From positions 1 through 64,000 of the forward strand of contig JAGZUC010000013.1 of NCBI GenBank assembly GCA_018380195.1: a stretch of 64,000 nucleotides of DNA, in the 5' to 3' direction. Source of the stretch: Collinsella sp. (GTDB lineage Bacteria; Actinomycetota; Coriobacteriia; Coriobacteriales; Coriobacteriaceae). Of this stretch, positions 35,765 to 43,356 are shown one piece after another; position 1 is the stretch's first letter, and each line of letters begins with the position of its first letter. The translations under genes and the position numbers were made by a program. The notes beneath the pieces were generated by a model. That model did no database searches. It worked only from the letters and a program-made list of their open reading frames with translations, and was not told the origin of the DNA.

Positions 35765-36539
35765 CGGAGCCCTCACCGCCCATCATGGCAACGACCTCCA
35801 TAATGCGGTCGAAGAACTCTCGGCGGTCGGTGTCGCCACGGCGCAGCTCGGTGAAGATCTTGCCGTCGCGGATAAACAACACGCGGCTCGTGTAGCTGGC
35901 AGCAAAGCTGTCATGCGTGACCATGAGCACGGTGGCGCGCAGGCGGCGATTGAGGGCCTCCAGGCTCTCGAGCAGCAGACGAGCGCTTTTAGAATCGAGG
36001 GCGCCGGTGGGCTCGTCGGCCATGATCATGGTGGGGTCGGTGACGAGCGCGCGAGCCGCGGCAACGCGCTGTTGCTGACCGCCGGACATCTGGTAGGGAT
36101 ACTTGTCGAGCACCTGGCTGATGGACAGGCGCGCTGCCACATCCTGCACGCGGGTCGAGATCTCTGCCGAGTTTGTGCGGGCAATGGTGAGCGGCAGGGC
36201 GATGTTCTCGCGTGCCGTGAGCGTATCGAGCAGGTTGGAGTCCTGGAAGATAAAGCCCAGCTCCTCGCGGCGGAACTGCGAGAGTTTGGCCTGCTTCATG
36301 CGCGTCACGTCCTGGCCGTTAATGCGGATCGTGCCGCTCGTGGCGCTATCGATGGTCGACACGCAGTTGAGCAACGTCGACTTGCCCGAGCCCGAAGCAC
36401 CCATGATGCCAACGAATTCGCCGCGGTTGACGGTAAAGCTGACGTCGTTGAGCGCGCGGGTCACGTTGCCCAACGCGCCGTATACCTTTTCGAGATGCGC
36501 GACCTCCAGTACCGGGGTCGCCATGTGCGTGGTTTGCAT
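35754..36539 (-). CDS. BceA-like ABC transporter ATP-binding protein
   Basis: A 261-residue ATPase with Walker A GASGSGKST, signature MSGGQQQRVAAARAL, Walker B TMIMADEPTGAL and the switch histidine in MVTHDSF. It is of the same MacB/BceA class as the protein at 3095 but only distantly similar. AAAGGA precedes the ATG at 36539. It overlaps its permease and the two form one operon, probably for peptide antibiotic resistance. Confidence 0.9.
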   Translation of the reverse strand: MQTTHMATPVLEVAHLEKVYGALGNVTRALNDVSFTVNRGEFVGIMGASGSGKSTLLNCVSTIDSATSGTIRINGQDVTRMKQAKLSQFRREELGFIFQDSNLLDTLTARENIALPLTIARTNSAEISTRVQDVAARLSISQVLDKYPYQMSGGQQQRVAAARALVTDPTMIMADEPTGALDSKSARLLLESLEALNRRLRATVLMVTHDSFAASYTSRVLFIRDGKIFTELRRGDTDRREFFDRIMEVVAMMGGEGSDAL

Positions 36540-36687
36540 ACCGAGTCCTTTCTTGCGATTAGTCTACGGCATCTATAGTCGCAAGAAGACGAGTCGGCTA
36601 CCATCGATATGGCTTACGCTTGCCTTACCGTTGTGTAAGGTACGGGTAGCTAGCCTGCCACGCGTTGATGTTGAGAGAGGACTCCTG

Positions 36688-37677
36688 TTGAAGACTGTTC
36701 ATGTTGCCGCTGGGATCATTCGCAAGGAAGGATCTGACGAGCTGCTTGCCGTGCAGCGCGGCTACGGCGACATGCAGGGACTTTGGGAGTTTCCCGGTGG
36801 CAAACTCATGCGCGGCGAGACACCCGAAGACGCCGTACGCCGTGAGCTCATGGAAGAGCTGCAGGTAAAAGTCACCAACCTGCGCGATTTCTATACCGTT
36901 GAGTATGACTACCCCGATTTTCATCTCTCCATGGAGTGCTACTACTGCTCGCTCGCCGATGAATCCGATGAGCCTCAGAAGCACGACCGCCAGCTCGATA
37001 TCCGCTGGATTCCGCGCACCTCGCTTGCCACCGTTGAGTGGATGCCCGCCGACAAAGGACTTATCGATGCCCTGATTGAGCTGAAGGAAGACCGACTCGA
37101 GGCCAACGGCAGCACCAACGACGCCGAGACCGCAACGGCTGACGAGCCTGCCGCCAAACCCAAGCGCAAAACCAAACGCCGCAGCAAAAAACACCCCAAA
37201 CCAGGTCTGTTGGACGGTATCGACACCTCGGACCTCTCCGCTGACGAGCGCGAACTGGTCCGCCGTCGCGCCGCCATCAAAAAGTCCATGAAGGGCAACA
37301 AGCGCGCCAACACCAAGCCCGAGCTGCTCGTACGACAGCACCTGCGCGCAGCGGGCCTTACGGGTTATCGCTTGGAATGGAAGGTTCCCGGCAAGCCCGA
37401 CATCGCCTTCCCCGGCCGCAAGATCGCCATCTTCGTCAACGGCTGCTTTTGGCACCGCTGCCCCAAGTGCAAGCCCAGCCAGCCCAAGCGCAACGTTGAG
37501 TTTTGGGAGGCAAAGTTCCGCCGCAACGTCGAGCGCGACCGCGCCGCCGTGGCAGCGCTTACCGAAATGGGCTGGACGCCCATAACCATCTGGGAATGCG
37601 AGCTCAAAAAAGACTGCATCGACGCCACGATGGAAAAGGTCATCGAGCAAGTTCGTGCCGCGACCCCGCAGCGCTAA
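36688..37677 (+). CDS. Nudix hydrolase fused to a Vsr mismatch endonuclease
   Basis: A 329-residue two-domain protein. Residues 1-130 are a MutT-like Nudix domain with the box GGKLMRGETPEDAVRRELMEEL; MutT relatives hydrolyse oxidised dNTPs. A basic linker (about 155-172) follows. Residues about 200-320 are a Vsr-type very-short-patch endonuclease: KRANTKPELLVRQHL, GKPDIAFP with the metal aspartate D238, FVNGCFWHRCPKC with histidine 256, and IWECELKK. Vsr nicks at T:G mismatches made by deaminated 5-methylcytosine. I start it at the TTG at 36688 because GAGAGGA precedes it and the Nudix domain begins there; the open frame upstream runs antisense through the ATPase gene. No Dcm-type methylase is nearby. 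Confidence 0.85.
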   Translation: MKTVHVAAGIIRKEGSDELLAVQRGYGDMQGLWEFPGGKLMRGETPEDAVRRELMEELQVKVTNLRDFYTVEYDYPDFHLSMECYYCSLADESDEPQKHDRQLDIRWIPRTSLATVEWMPADKGLIDALIELKEDRLEANGSTNDAETATADEPAAKPKRKTKRRSKKHPKPGLLDGIDTSDLSADERELVRRRAAIKKSMKGNKRANTKPELLVRQHLRAAGLTGYRLEWKVPGKPDIAFPGRKIAIFVNGCFWHRCPKCKPSQPKRNVEFWEAKFRRNVERDRAAVAALTEMGWTPITIWECELKKDCIDATMEKVIEQVRAATPQR

Positions 37678-37930
37678 AACAAGCCATTCACAGGTCCCGC
37701 ACGCGCGCGCCACATCCGCATCACAAACCTTAGAAAGCCCTTAAGCTCAAAACCTTACAAGAGTGTTACTCAGTAACTCTGACCTGCGGTTTCATCGTAA
37801 TTGCAAACCTCATTAAGCCTTTCTTTAGCGCTTCTTTGCAACGACCGCGGCATAATACTGCCAACGCACGGGACCTAGCAGCACACCCCGTGCGCAACCT
37901 TTTGGTGGACATCGAGGAGGCCGCATAAGC

Positions 37931-38140
37931 ATGCATTCTTCCAATGACGCAGCACAGCAGCCATCCCTAAAATATGCAGACCTTTTCTCCTTCCCCCCGA
38001 CACAGAGAGACGGCCTCCTCGACTCCCCCACCACAAAAACCAACCGGTCAACCAATCAGAGCCTCAACTTGCGAGCATCATTCGAAAAGCTCCAAGCATC
38101 TCTAGACAAGGCGTTCCCCGAACAGGCAAGAGCAATCTAA
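37931..38140 (+). CDS. small hypothetical protein
   Basis: A 69-residue open frame with a good GAGGAGG site ten bases before its ATG and a possible promoter (TAATACT near 37853). It is polar, rich in Ser, Thr and Gln, and without membrane helices or cysteines. It ends 35 bases before the AraC gene on the same strand. I do not recognise it. The ribosome binding site favours expression, but codon use is less biased than in neighbours. It could also be part of a leader. The 253 bases upstream of it contain nothing else that I can name. Confidence 0.45.
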   Translation: MHSSNDAAQQPSLKYADLFSFPPTQRDGLLDSPTTKTNRSTNQSLNLRASFEKLQASLDKAFPEQARAI

Positions 38141-38174
38141 GCCCATCGCGCTTTATACTGATGCCATACGAAAC

Positions 38175-39104
38175 ATGGATCACATAGAATTGCACCGCGG
38201 AGGACGCGAGGAAGCCTTTCCCGAGACCGCCGAAGACTGGCCCTATATTGCCGAACGCGCAGAATTCGCTCGCTATCCGGGCAATTCCGTCCCCTTGCAT
38301 TGGCATTCCGAAGTCGAGCTTTTCTACATGGAGCAGGGAACAATTGACTATCGCACGCGTGCGGCTCATGAGCACATGCGCTTTGAGGAAGGGTCCGTCG
38401 GCTTTATCAACGGCGGCGTTTTGCACAGCACCCTGCAATCACCCAATTCGGCGCCAGCCATTCAAATGCTGCATATCTTTCAGCCGTCGATGCTCGGCGA
38501 TCCCGCGGGACGCCTTCAAAAGCGCTACATCAATCCTTTACTGCAATGTCGAGGCGTCGATGTGCTCAAATGGTCGCCCACCAACCCCGACGATATGCCC
38601 TTTATCGCTTTACTGAAGAGCTCCTTTAGCCACGACCTTCAACAGCCGCAGAACGAGATGGCGCTTCGAAATAGCCTGTCCGAACTCTGGATTCAGATCT
38701 ATGCCAAAGCTGAACCGCTCTTTTCCTCCGACGACGCCTCTTGGATGACCAGCCGCGACGTACAGTTCAAGGCAATCCTGGACTTTATCCGCGCAAACTA
38801 TGCAGCCGCTATAGATGTGCCCCAGATGGCATCTGCAGCCGGCGTAAGCGAAAGAGAGTGTTACCGCATTATCGAAGCTTGCGCAGGAACGACCCCGGCG
38901 GCATATCTACGCGCATACCGCATCAACCGTGCTTGCGAACTTTTGGCGCACACCACGCGAACGGTGCAGGCAATCGCTCGGCAATGCGGATTTGCGACAG
39001 CAAGCCATCTAGGGCAGGTATTTAAAGAACAAATGGGATGCACTCCTTCGAGCTATCGAGCAGTGAGGCAGAATTTCGATAGTACCAGGCAGAAATCCCG
39101 CTAG
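38175..39104 (+). CDS. AraC-family transcriptional regulator
   Basis: A 309-residue regulator. The N-terminal cupin-like sensor contains PLHWHSEVELFYMEQG (residues about 40-55) and FINGGVLHS. The C-terminal double helix-turn-helix (about 205-300) includes VPQMASAAGVSERECYRII and the AraC signature IARQCGFATASHLGQVFKEQ (shown in part) ending MGCTPSSYR. Effector and targets are unknown. It is followed by a HAD phosphatase gene on the same strand after 56 bases. Confidence 0.9.
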   Translation: MDHIELHRGGREEAFPETAEDWPYIAERAEFARYPGNSVPLHWHSEVELFYMEQGTIDYRTRAAHEHMRFEEGSVGFINGGVLHSTLQSPNSAPAIQMLHIFQPSMLGDPAGRLQKRYINPLLQCRGVDVLKWSPTNPDDMPFIALLKSSFSHDLQQPQNEMALRNSLSELWIQIYAKAEPLFSSDDASWMTSRDVQFKAILDFIRANYAAAIDVPQMASAAGVSERECYRIIEACAGTTPAAYLRAYRINRACELLAHTTRTVQAIARQCGFATASHLGQVFKEQMGCTPSSYRAVRQNFDSTRQKSR

Positions 39105-39160
39105 CCCTTCTTCTGTCACTGCATCAAACTTGCAGGCAAACAACAGATAGGAGCAACCAT

Positions 39161-39784
39161 ATGAAGCACTTTGACCATATCGTGTTTGATGTTGATGGAA
39201 CATTGGCAGATACAGAAGAAAGCGTTCTGTCATCGCTTGCCCAGATTGTCCAAGAAAAGACCGGCAAAACGCTCCCACGAAACGAGCTTGAATTTGCCCT
39301 CGGCATACCCGGCAAGAATGCCCTTGAGAAACTTGGAATCTACTCGCAAGCAACGTTGGATCGCTGGTGCCAAGTTGCCGCCAGCTTTAAAAGCACCATC
39401 AGCGTGTTTCCAGGTTTGCTTGAAGTCATCGCAAAACTCGCCGATAGCGGTTGCAATCTTGGCATTGTCTCCTCACGTGCGCGCGACGAATACGCAGAAG
39501 AAATAGCACCTCTTGGCTTCGATACGTATTTTGAGCACATCATCCTTGTCGAAGACACAACCGAACACAAACCCGCACCCGCACCCATGCTCGAATATCT
39601 CCGACGTACGGGCGCAAACCCCAACAGCGTCATCTACGTTGGCGACACCGTCTACGACGAACAATGCGCAACTTCAGCAGGGGTCAGTTTTGCCCGAGCA
39701 GCATGGGGATCACACCAAGACATCCCAAACGCCACCTACAACCTCAAAACCCCCAACGACCTGCTAACCCTAACAACCAAGTAA
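39161..39784 (+). CDS. HAD-family hydrolase (phosphoglycolate phosphatase-like)
   Basis: A 207-residue HAD phosphatase with motif I FDVDGTLADTEE (nucleophile D), motif II VSSRAR, motif III lysine in EHKPAPAPM, and motif IV YVGDTVYDE. The cap of helices between motifs I and II is the Gph/PGMB type. Substrate cannot be assigned; phosphoglycolate or a sugar phosphate is usual. It is convergent with the aldolase gene, with nested hairpin C between them. Confidence 0.88.
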   Translation: MKHFDHIVFDVDGTLADTEESVLSSLAQIVQEKTGKTLPRNELEFALGIPGKNALEKLGIYSQATLDRWCQVAASFKSTISVFPGLLEVIAKLADSGCNLGIVSSRARDEYAEEIAPLGFDTYFEHIILVEDTTEHKPAPAPMLEYLRRTGANPNSVIYVGDTVYDEQCATSAGVSFARAAWGSHQDIPNATYNLKTPNDLLTLTTK

Positions 39785-39831
39785 CCCACGCGCCCCATCC
39801 TATCAGCCCCAACGCCACAAGGGCGATTGAG

Positions 39832-39980
39832 CAGGGCCGTCCGGAAACGGAAAAGGGCCTATCTCTCAGAACATTCCGCAGGACGGAGGAAGCCCCGCAG
39901 CGCGTAGCGCGCGGCGGGGCTTCCGACATGTCCGAGGACGTTCTGAGAGATAGGCCCTTTTCCGTTTCCGGACGGCCCGG
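39832..39980. repeat. nested long hairpin element, copy C
   Basis: The outer arms 39834-39872 and 39940-39978 are perfectly complementary over 39 bases, the longest of the four copies. Inner arms 39888-39898 and 39914-39924 pair over 11, and the apex GCGC-GTA-GCGC spans 39900-39910. Loops carry ATTCCGCAGG on the left and ATGTCCGAGGACG on the right. It begins 22-24 bases after the aldolase stop codon. Confidence 0.9.
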
Positions 39981-40002
39981 TGGGATCAGAGTACCCTTGC
40001 TG

Positions 40003-40860
40003 TTACTCTGCTTTGCCCACAGAGTTGAGGTTGGTCATGCGGATCTTAACCAGCTCGGTGATCTCGCGCATGCCCTCCTTGGCCGGCTTCTTGGGGTCGA
40101 AGCAGGCAGGGTTCTCGGCCATGTATGCCATGAAGCCCTTGGTGTAGGCCTGACGCAGCTCGGTGGCGTAGTTAACCTTGCAGATGCCGTTCTTCACAGC
40201 CTCGGCAACCTGCTCATCGGGCACGCCAGAGGTGCCGTGCAGGACCAGCGGCACGTCGACGGCGTCGCGGATGGCCTTGACCACGGACTGCTCGATGTGC
40301 GGATCGCTCGTGTACACGCCGTGGCTGGTGCCAACGCCAATGGCCAGCGACGTGCAGCCAGTGCGCTCGACGAACTCCTTGGCCTCGGCGGGATCGGTGT
40401 AGGGGCTCTCGCCCTCAACCGCGGGACCGTCGTCCTCCTTGCCACCAACCTTACCGAGCTCGGCCTCGACGGGCACGCCCATGGCGCGGCCAGCGTCGGC
40501 GACGGACTTGGTCAGGGCGATGTTGTCCTCGAAGGACTCGTGCGAACCGTCAATCATGACAGAGGTGTAGCCCGTGCGGAAAGCCTGCATGCAGCGGTCA
40601 TAGCCATCGCCGTGATCGAGGTGCAGAGCGACGGGCACGGAAGCGCGCTCGGCGGCAGCCTTGACCATGCCGTAGAAGTAGTCCAGACCAGCGGTCTTGA
40701 TGGTGCCCGGGGTGGTCTGCATGATGACGGGGGACTTGGTCTCCTCGGCAGCGGCCAGAACGGCCATAACAAACTCGAGGTTCTCGACGTTGAAAGCACC
40801 AACAGCGTAGTGGCCGGCCTGAGCGTCCTTGAGCATCTTTTCGGTGGTAACAAGTGCCAT
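40003..40860 (-). CDS. class II ketose-bisphosphate aldolase (GatY/KbaY/Fba type)
   Basis: A 285-residue zinc aldolase that splits fructose- or tagatose-1,6-bisphosphate. Visible are ALHLDHGDGYDRC with catalytic aspartate and zinc histidine, GTSHGVY and LVLHGTSGVP with further zinc histidines, and VEAELGKVGGKEDD. The short length and sequence resemble KbaY/GatY, which act on tagatose-1,6-bisphosphate. The tagatose pathway in the window (lacA, lacB, lacC) lacks a LacD aldolase, so this enzyme is a candidate for that step, or it may be the glycolytic aldolase. The ATG at 40860 has AGAGGAGC upstream. It is divergent from a DeoR regulator. Confidence 0.9.
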   Translation of the reverse strand: MALVTTEKMLKDAQAGHYAVGAFNVENLEFVMAVLAAAEETKSPVIMQTTPGTIKTAGLDYFYGMVKAAAERASVPVALHLDHGDGYDRCMQAFRTGYTSVMIDGSHESFEDNIALTKSVADAGRAMGVPVEAELGKVGGKEDDGPAVEGESPYTDPAEAKEFVERTGCTSLAIGVGTSHGVYTSDPHIEQSVVKAIRDAVDVPLVLHGTSGVPDEQVAEAVKNGICKVNYATELRQAYTKGFMAYMAENPACFDPKKPAKEGMREITELVKIRMTNLNSVGKAE

Positions 40861-41194
40861 GAGCGTTTGCTCCTCTCCCTCGCCCGCATCTGGACATCGG
40901 GCGTAGTTGTTCACAAGGCGTTTTACCTTGCGTTTTGCTGCGCTCATTGTATGAAATTCGACAGGTTTGAAGGTGCGAGATGTCATCGCTCCGCAGGGTC
41001 AAGCCCTCAATTATGAAAAGCAAACGGAAGGGATCGAGGCCAAGCGCGTGTGTTCGATATTGAGTTTTGAGCCTTGATTGCCTTTCTTTTATAGAAAAGA
41101 TAAGTAATCAAAAGGTGTTTTCTTACTCAAAAAGAAAATGAACGAAAATAGAGTCAACACAATTCCTGCAAATATTGCTGAGAATGGAGCAGTA
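40861..41194. promoter_or_regulatory. aldolase / DeoR divergent promoter region
   Basis: A 334-base spacer holds both promoters. It is A+T-rich at 41070-41160, with runs such as CTTTCTTTTATAGAAAAG (a 7-base inverted repeat, 41082-41099). TTGTTCACAAG near 40907 weakly resembles the GAACA motifs before lacA. No other gene fits here. Confidence 0.4.
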
Positions 41195-41998
41195 ATGGCC
41201 CAAACTGCGACCCGTGCATTCGCCGACGAACGCCGTGCCGCCATCATGGAAATGCTCGAGCATAATGCCTCGGTGCAGGTGGCAGAAATCGCCCAGACCT
41301 TTGGTGTGTCCTCCGTCACGGCCCGCGCCGACTTGGACGCCCTCGCCGAGTCCGGCAAACTACGCCGCACGCACGGCGGTGCCGTCTCACTCCACAAGCG
41401 CCTGACCGTCTCCACGCAAGAGCGCCGCATCAATGTCAATGTCGCCGCCAAGCAGGCCATCGCGCAAAGCGCCATCGCACTCGTCAGCGACGGTGACACG
41501 CTGCTCGTCGACTCGGGCACCACCGCGCTCGAATTTGTCCGCCTGCTCGACCAACGCGACGGCATCACCGTCATTACCGCAGACATCACCATCGCCGATT
41601 ACATCGACGAGAGCATGCCCTCGGTCGACGTCGTTATGTTGGGCGGCGCGCTGCGCAAGGGCCACCGTTATCTGTACGGTCCGCTCGCCATGCAGGCGCT
41701 GCAGATGATTCACGCCGACCTCGCCATCATGTGCCCCGGCGCCTTTGTCCCGGGCTGCGGCTTTACCACCGACTTTCCGCAGATGGCCGAAACCAAAACG
41801 GCCATGATCGCCGCCGCGCGTCGAGGCGTCGCCCTGATGGACGCGAGCAAGGTCAACGGACGCGGCATGTATCGCTTCGCCGAACTTGCCGACGTCGACA
41901 CCATCGTGATGGACCGTGACCCCGAAGGTGCCGTTGCCGCCTCAATCGCCGAAGCCGCCGACATCGACGTCCCAACCCTCATCATCGCCACCGCCTAA
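41195..41998 (+). CDS. DeoR-family transcriptional regulator
   Basis: A 267-residue repressor. The N-terminal helix-turn-helix reads VQVAEIAQTFGVSSVTARAD followed by the family signature LRRTHGGAV, and the C-terminal sugar-phosphate sensor domain has DSGTTALEF and a TADITIADY stretch. The ATG at 41195 has GGAG upstream; an earlier ATG at 41138 does not. Being divergent from the aldolase and of the same family as lactococcal LacR, it may respond to tagatose-6-phosphate and control the tagatose genes; this is inference. Confidence 0.88.
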   Translation: MAQTATRAFADERRAAIMEMLEHNASVQVAEIAQTFGVSSVTARADLDALAESGKLRRTHGGAVSLHKRLTVSTQERRINVNVAAKQAIAQSAIALVSDGDTLLVDSGTTALEFVRLLDQRDGITVITADITIADYIDESMPSVDVVMLGGALRKGHRYLYGPLAMQALQMIHADLAIMCPGAFVPGCGFTTDFPQMAETKTAMIAAARRGVALMDASKVNGRGMYRFAELADVDTIVMDRDPEGAVAASIAEAADIDVPTLIIATA

Positions 41999-42003
41999 AA
42001 ACA

Positions 42004-42044
42004 AAAACCACCACAAAGGTGCCTGTCCCCTTTGTGGTGGTTTT
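42004..42044. terminator. bidirectional terminator with TGTCC loop
   Basis: A perfect 16-base stem (42004-42019 with 42029-42044) ends in AAAA/TTTT on both sides. The loop TGCCTGTCC belongs to the dispersed TGTCC-loop set. It lies between convergent genes, the DeoR regulator and the flavodiiron protein, and can terminate both. Confidence 0.85.
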
Positions 42045-42066
42045 GGCGGTAGAAGCGAGCGCGTTG

Positions 42067-43227
42067 TTACTTGGACAGCTCGTCGGCGAGGGCTTCGATC
42101 TGGGCGCGCGATGCGTCGTTGAGCGAGCCCAGCACGGTCACCTTGTTCTGCGCCAGGGTGATATCCTTCATGCCCTCGAGCTCCTTGGTCATAACCTTGG
42201 CAGCGGTGGGCGCCCAGGAGCCGGCCTCAACGAGCGCCACCGTACGGTTCTGATAGGCGTGCTCGGCAAGCGTGTGGATAAAGGTGCTCATGAACGGGAA
42301 GATCTCGCCCTGATAGGTGATGGAGGCGAGCACCAGACGGTCATAGCGGAACGCATCCTCAACGGCCTCGGCCATGTCGTCGCGAGCCAAGTCAAAGACG
42401 GAAACCTTCTGGCCGCGGGCCTCGAGCGCAGATGTAAGCTCCTCAACGGCGGCCTTCAGATGGCCGTACACGCTCGCATAGGCAATCGTGATGCCCTCGT
42501 CCTCGGGCTGATAGCTCGACCAGGTGTTGTAGGTGTCGAGGTAATAGCCTAGATTCTCGGTAAGAACAGGACCATGGAGCGGACAGATGATCTGGATATC
42601 CAGATCGGCGGCCTTCTTGAGCACGGTCTGCACGAATTTGCCGAACTTGCCGACGATGCCAAAGTAGTAGCGGCGCGCTTCGCAAGCCCAGCCTTCCGGG
42701 TCCTCGATGTCGTTGGCGCCGAACTTGCCAAAGCCGTCGGCACTAAAGAGCACCTTGTCGGTGGACTCGTAGGAGAAGATCACCTCGGGCCAGTGCACGT
42801 TGGGGGCGCCGACAAACGTTAGGCTGTGGCCACCCAGGTCGAGCACGTCGCCCTCTTTGACGACCATCTTACGCTCGGGGTAGTCGGTGCCAAAGTAGTT
42901 GACCATCATGCGGAAGGCGCCCATGCTGGCCACAATCTGTGCCTGGGGGTAGCGCTCCATAAAGGCGGCGATGCCAGCAGAGTGATCGGGCTCCATGTGA
43001 TGGATAACCAGGTAGTCGGGCGTACGTCCATCGAGCGCGGCCTCGAGGTTGCCGAGCCACTCGTCAACAAAACCACCATCGACCGAATCGGCGACAGCGA
43101 TTTTATCGCCCAAGATAACGTAGCTGTTGTATGCCATACCGTTCTCGGACACATCGTACTGGCCCTCGAACAGGTCAATGTCGTGATCGTCGACGCCAAC
43201 GTAGCGGATATCCTTGGTGATCTCCAT
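42067..43227 (-). CDS. A-type flavoprotein (flavodiiron protein)
   Basis: A 386-residue soluble enzyme that reduces oxygen or nitric oxide in anaerobes. The N-terminal metallo-beta-lactamase-like domain has all diiron ligands: HHMEPDHSAG (H-x-E-x-D-H), the histidine in PNVHWPEV, the aspartate in FSADGFG and the histidine in CPLHGPV. The C-terminal flavodoxin domain (from about residue 250) has ITIAYASVYGHLKAAVE for FMN phosphate. The ATG at 43227 has TAGGAGG upstream. It stands alone and probably protects oxygen-sensitive enzymes such as PFL. Confidence 0.93.
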   Translation of the reverse strand: MEITKDIRYVGVDDHDIDLFEGQYDVSENGMAYNSYVILGDKIAVADSVDGGFVDEWLGNLEAALDGRTPDYLVIHHMEPDHSAGIAAFMERYPQAQIVASMGAFRMMVNYFGTDYPERKMVVKEGDVLDLGGHSLTFVGAPNVHWPEVIFSYESTDKVLFSADGFGKFGANDIEDPEGWACEARRYYFGIVGKFGKFVQTVLKKAADLDIQIICPLHGPVLTENLGYYLDTYNTWSSYQPEDEGITIAYASVYGHLKAAVEELTSALEARGQKVSVFDLARDDMAEAVEDAFRYDRLVLASITYQGEIFPFMSTFIHTLAEHAYQNRTVALVEAGSWAPTAAKVMTKELEGMKDITLAQNKVTVLGSLNDASRAQIEALADELSK

Positions 43228-43356
43228 CAGGCAAAGCCTCCTAGATAGACAAAATAACCCGTCTATCATAGCACTCGGCAGCATTCCAACTGTTATCTGC
43301 CGGCATCCTTACCGATTGTTATTGAAATACGATAAATCGCCGTTTACCTGCGCAAA

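Noticed and set aside
36103..36687. N-terminal extension of the Nudix-Vsr frame
   Set aside because: It is open but runs antisense through the BceA-like ATPase gene. The Nudix domain begins at the TTG at 36688, which has its own ribosome binding site.
39664..41016. 450-codon open frame across nested hairpin C and the aldolase gene
   Set aside because: It crosses a palindromic element and is antisense to the aldolase; no ribosome binding site or motif supports it.
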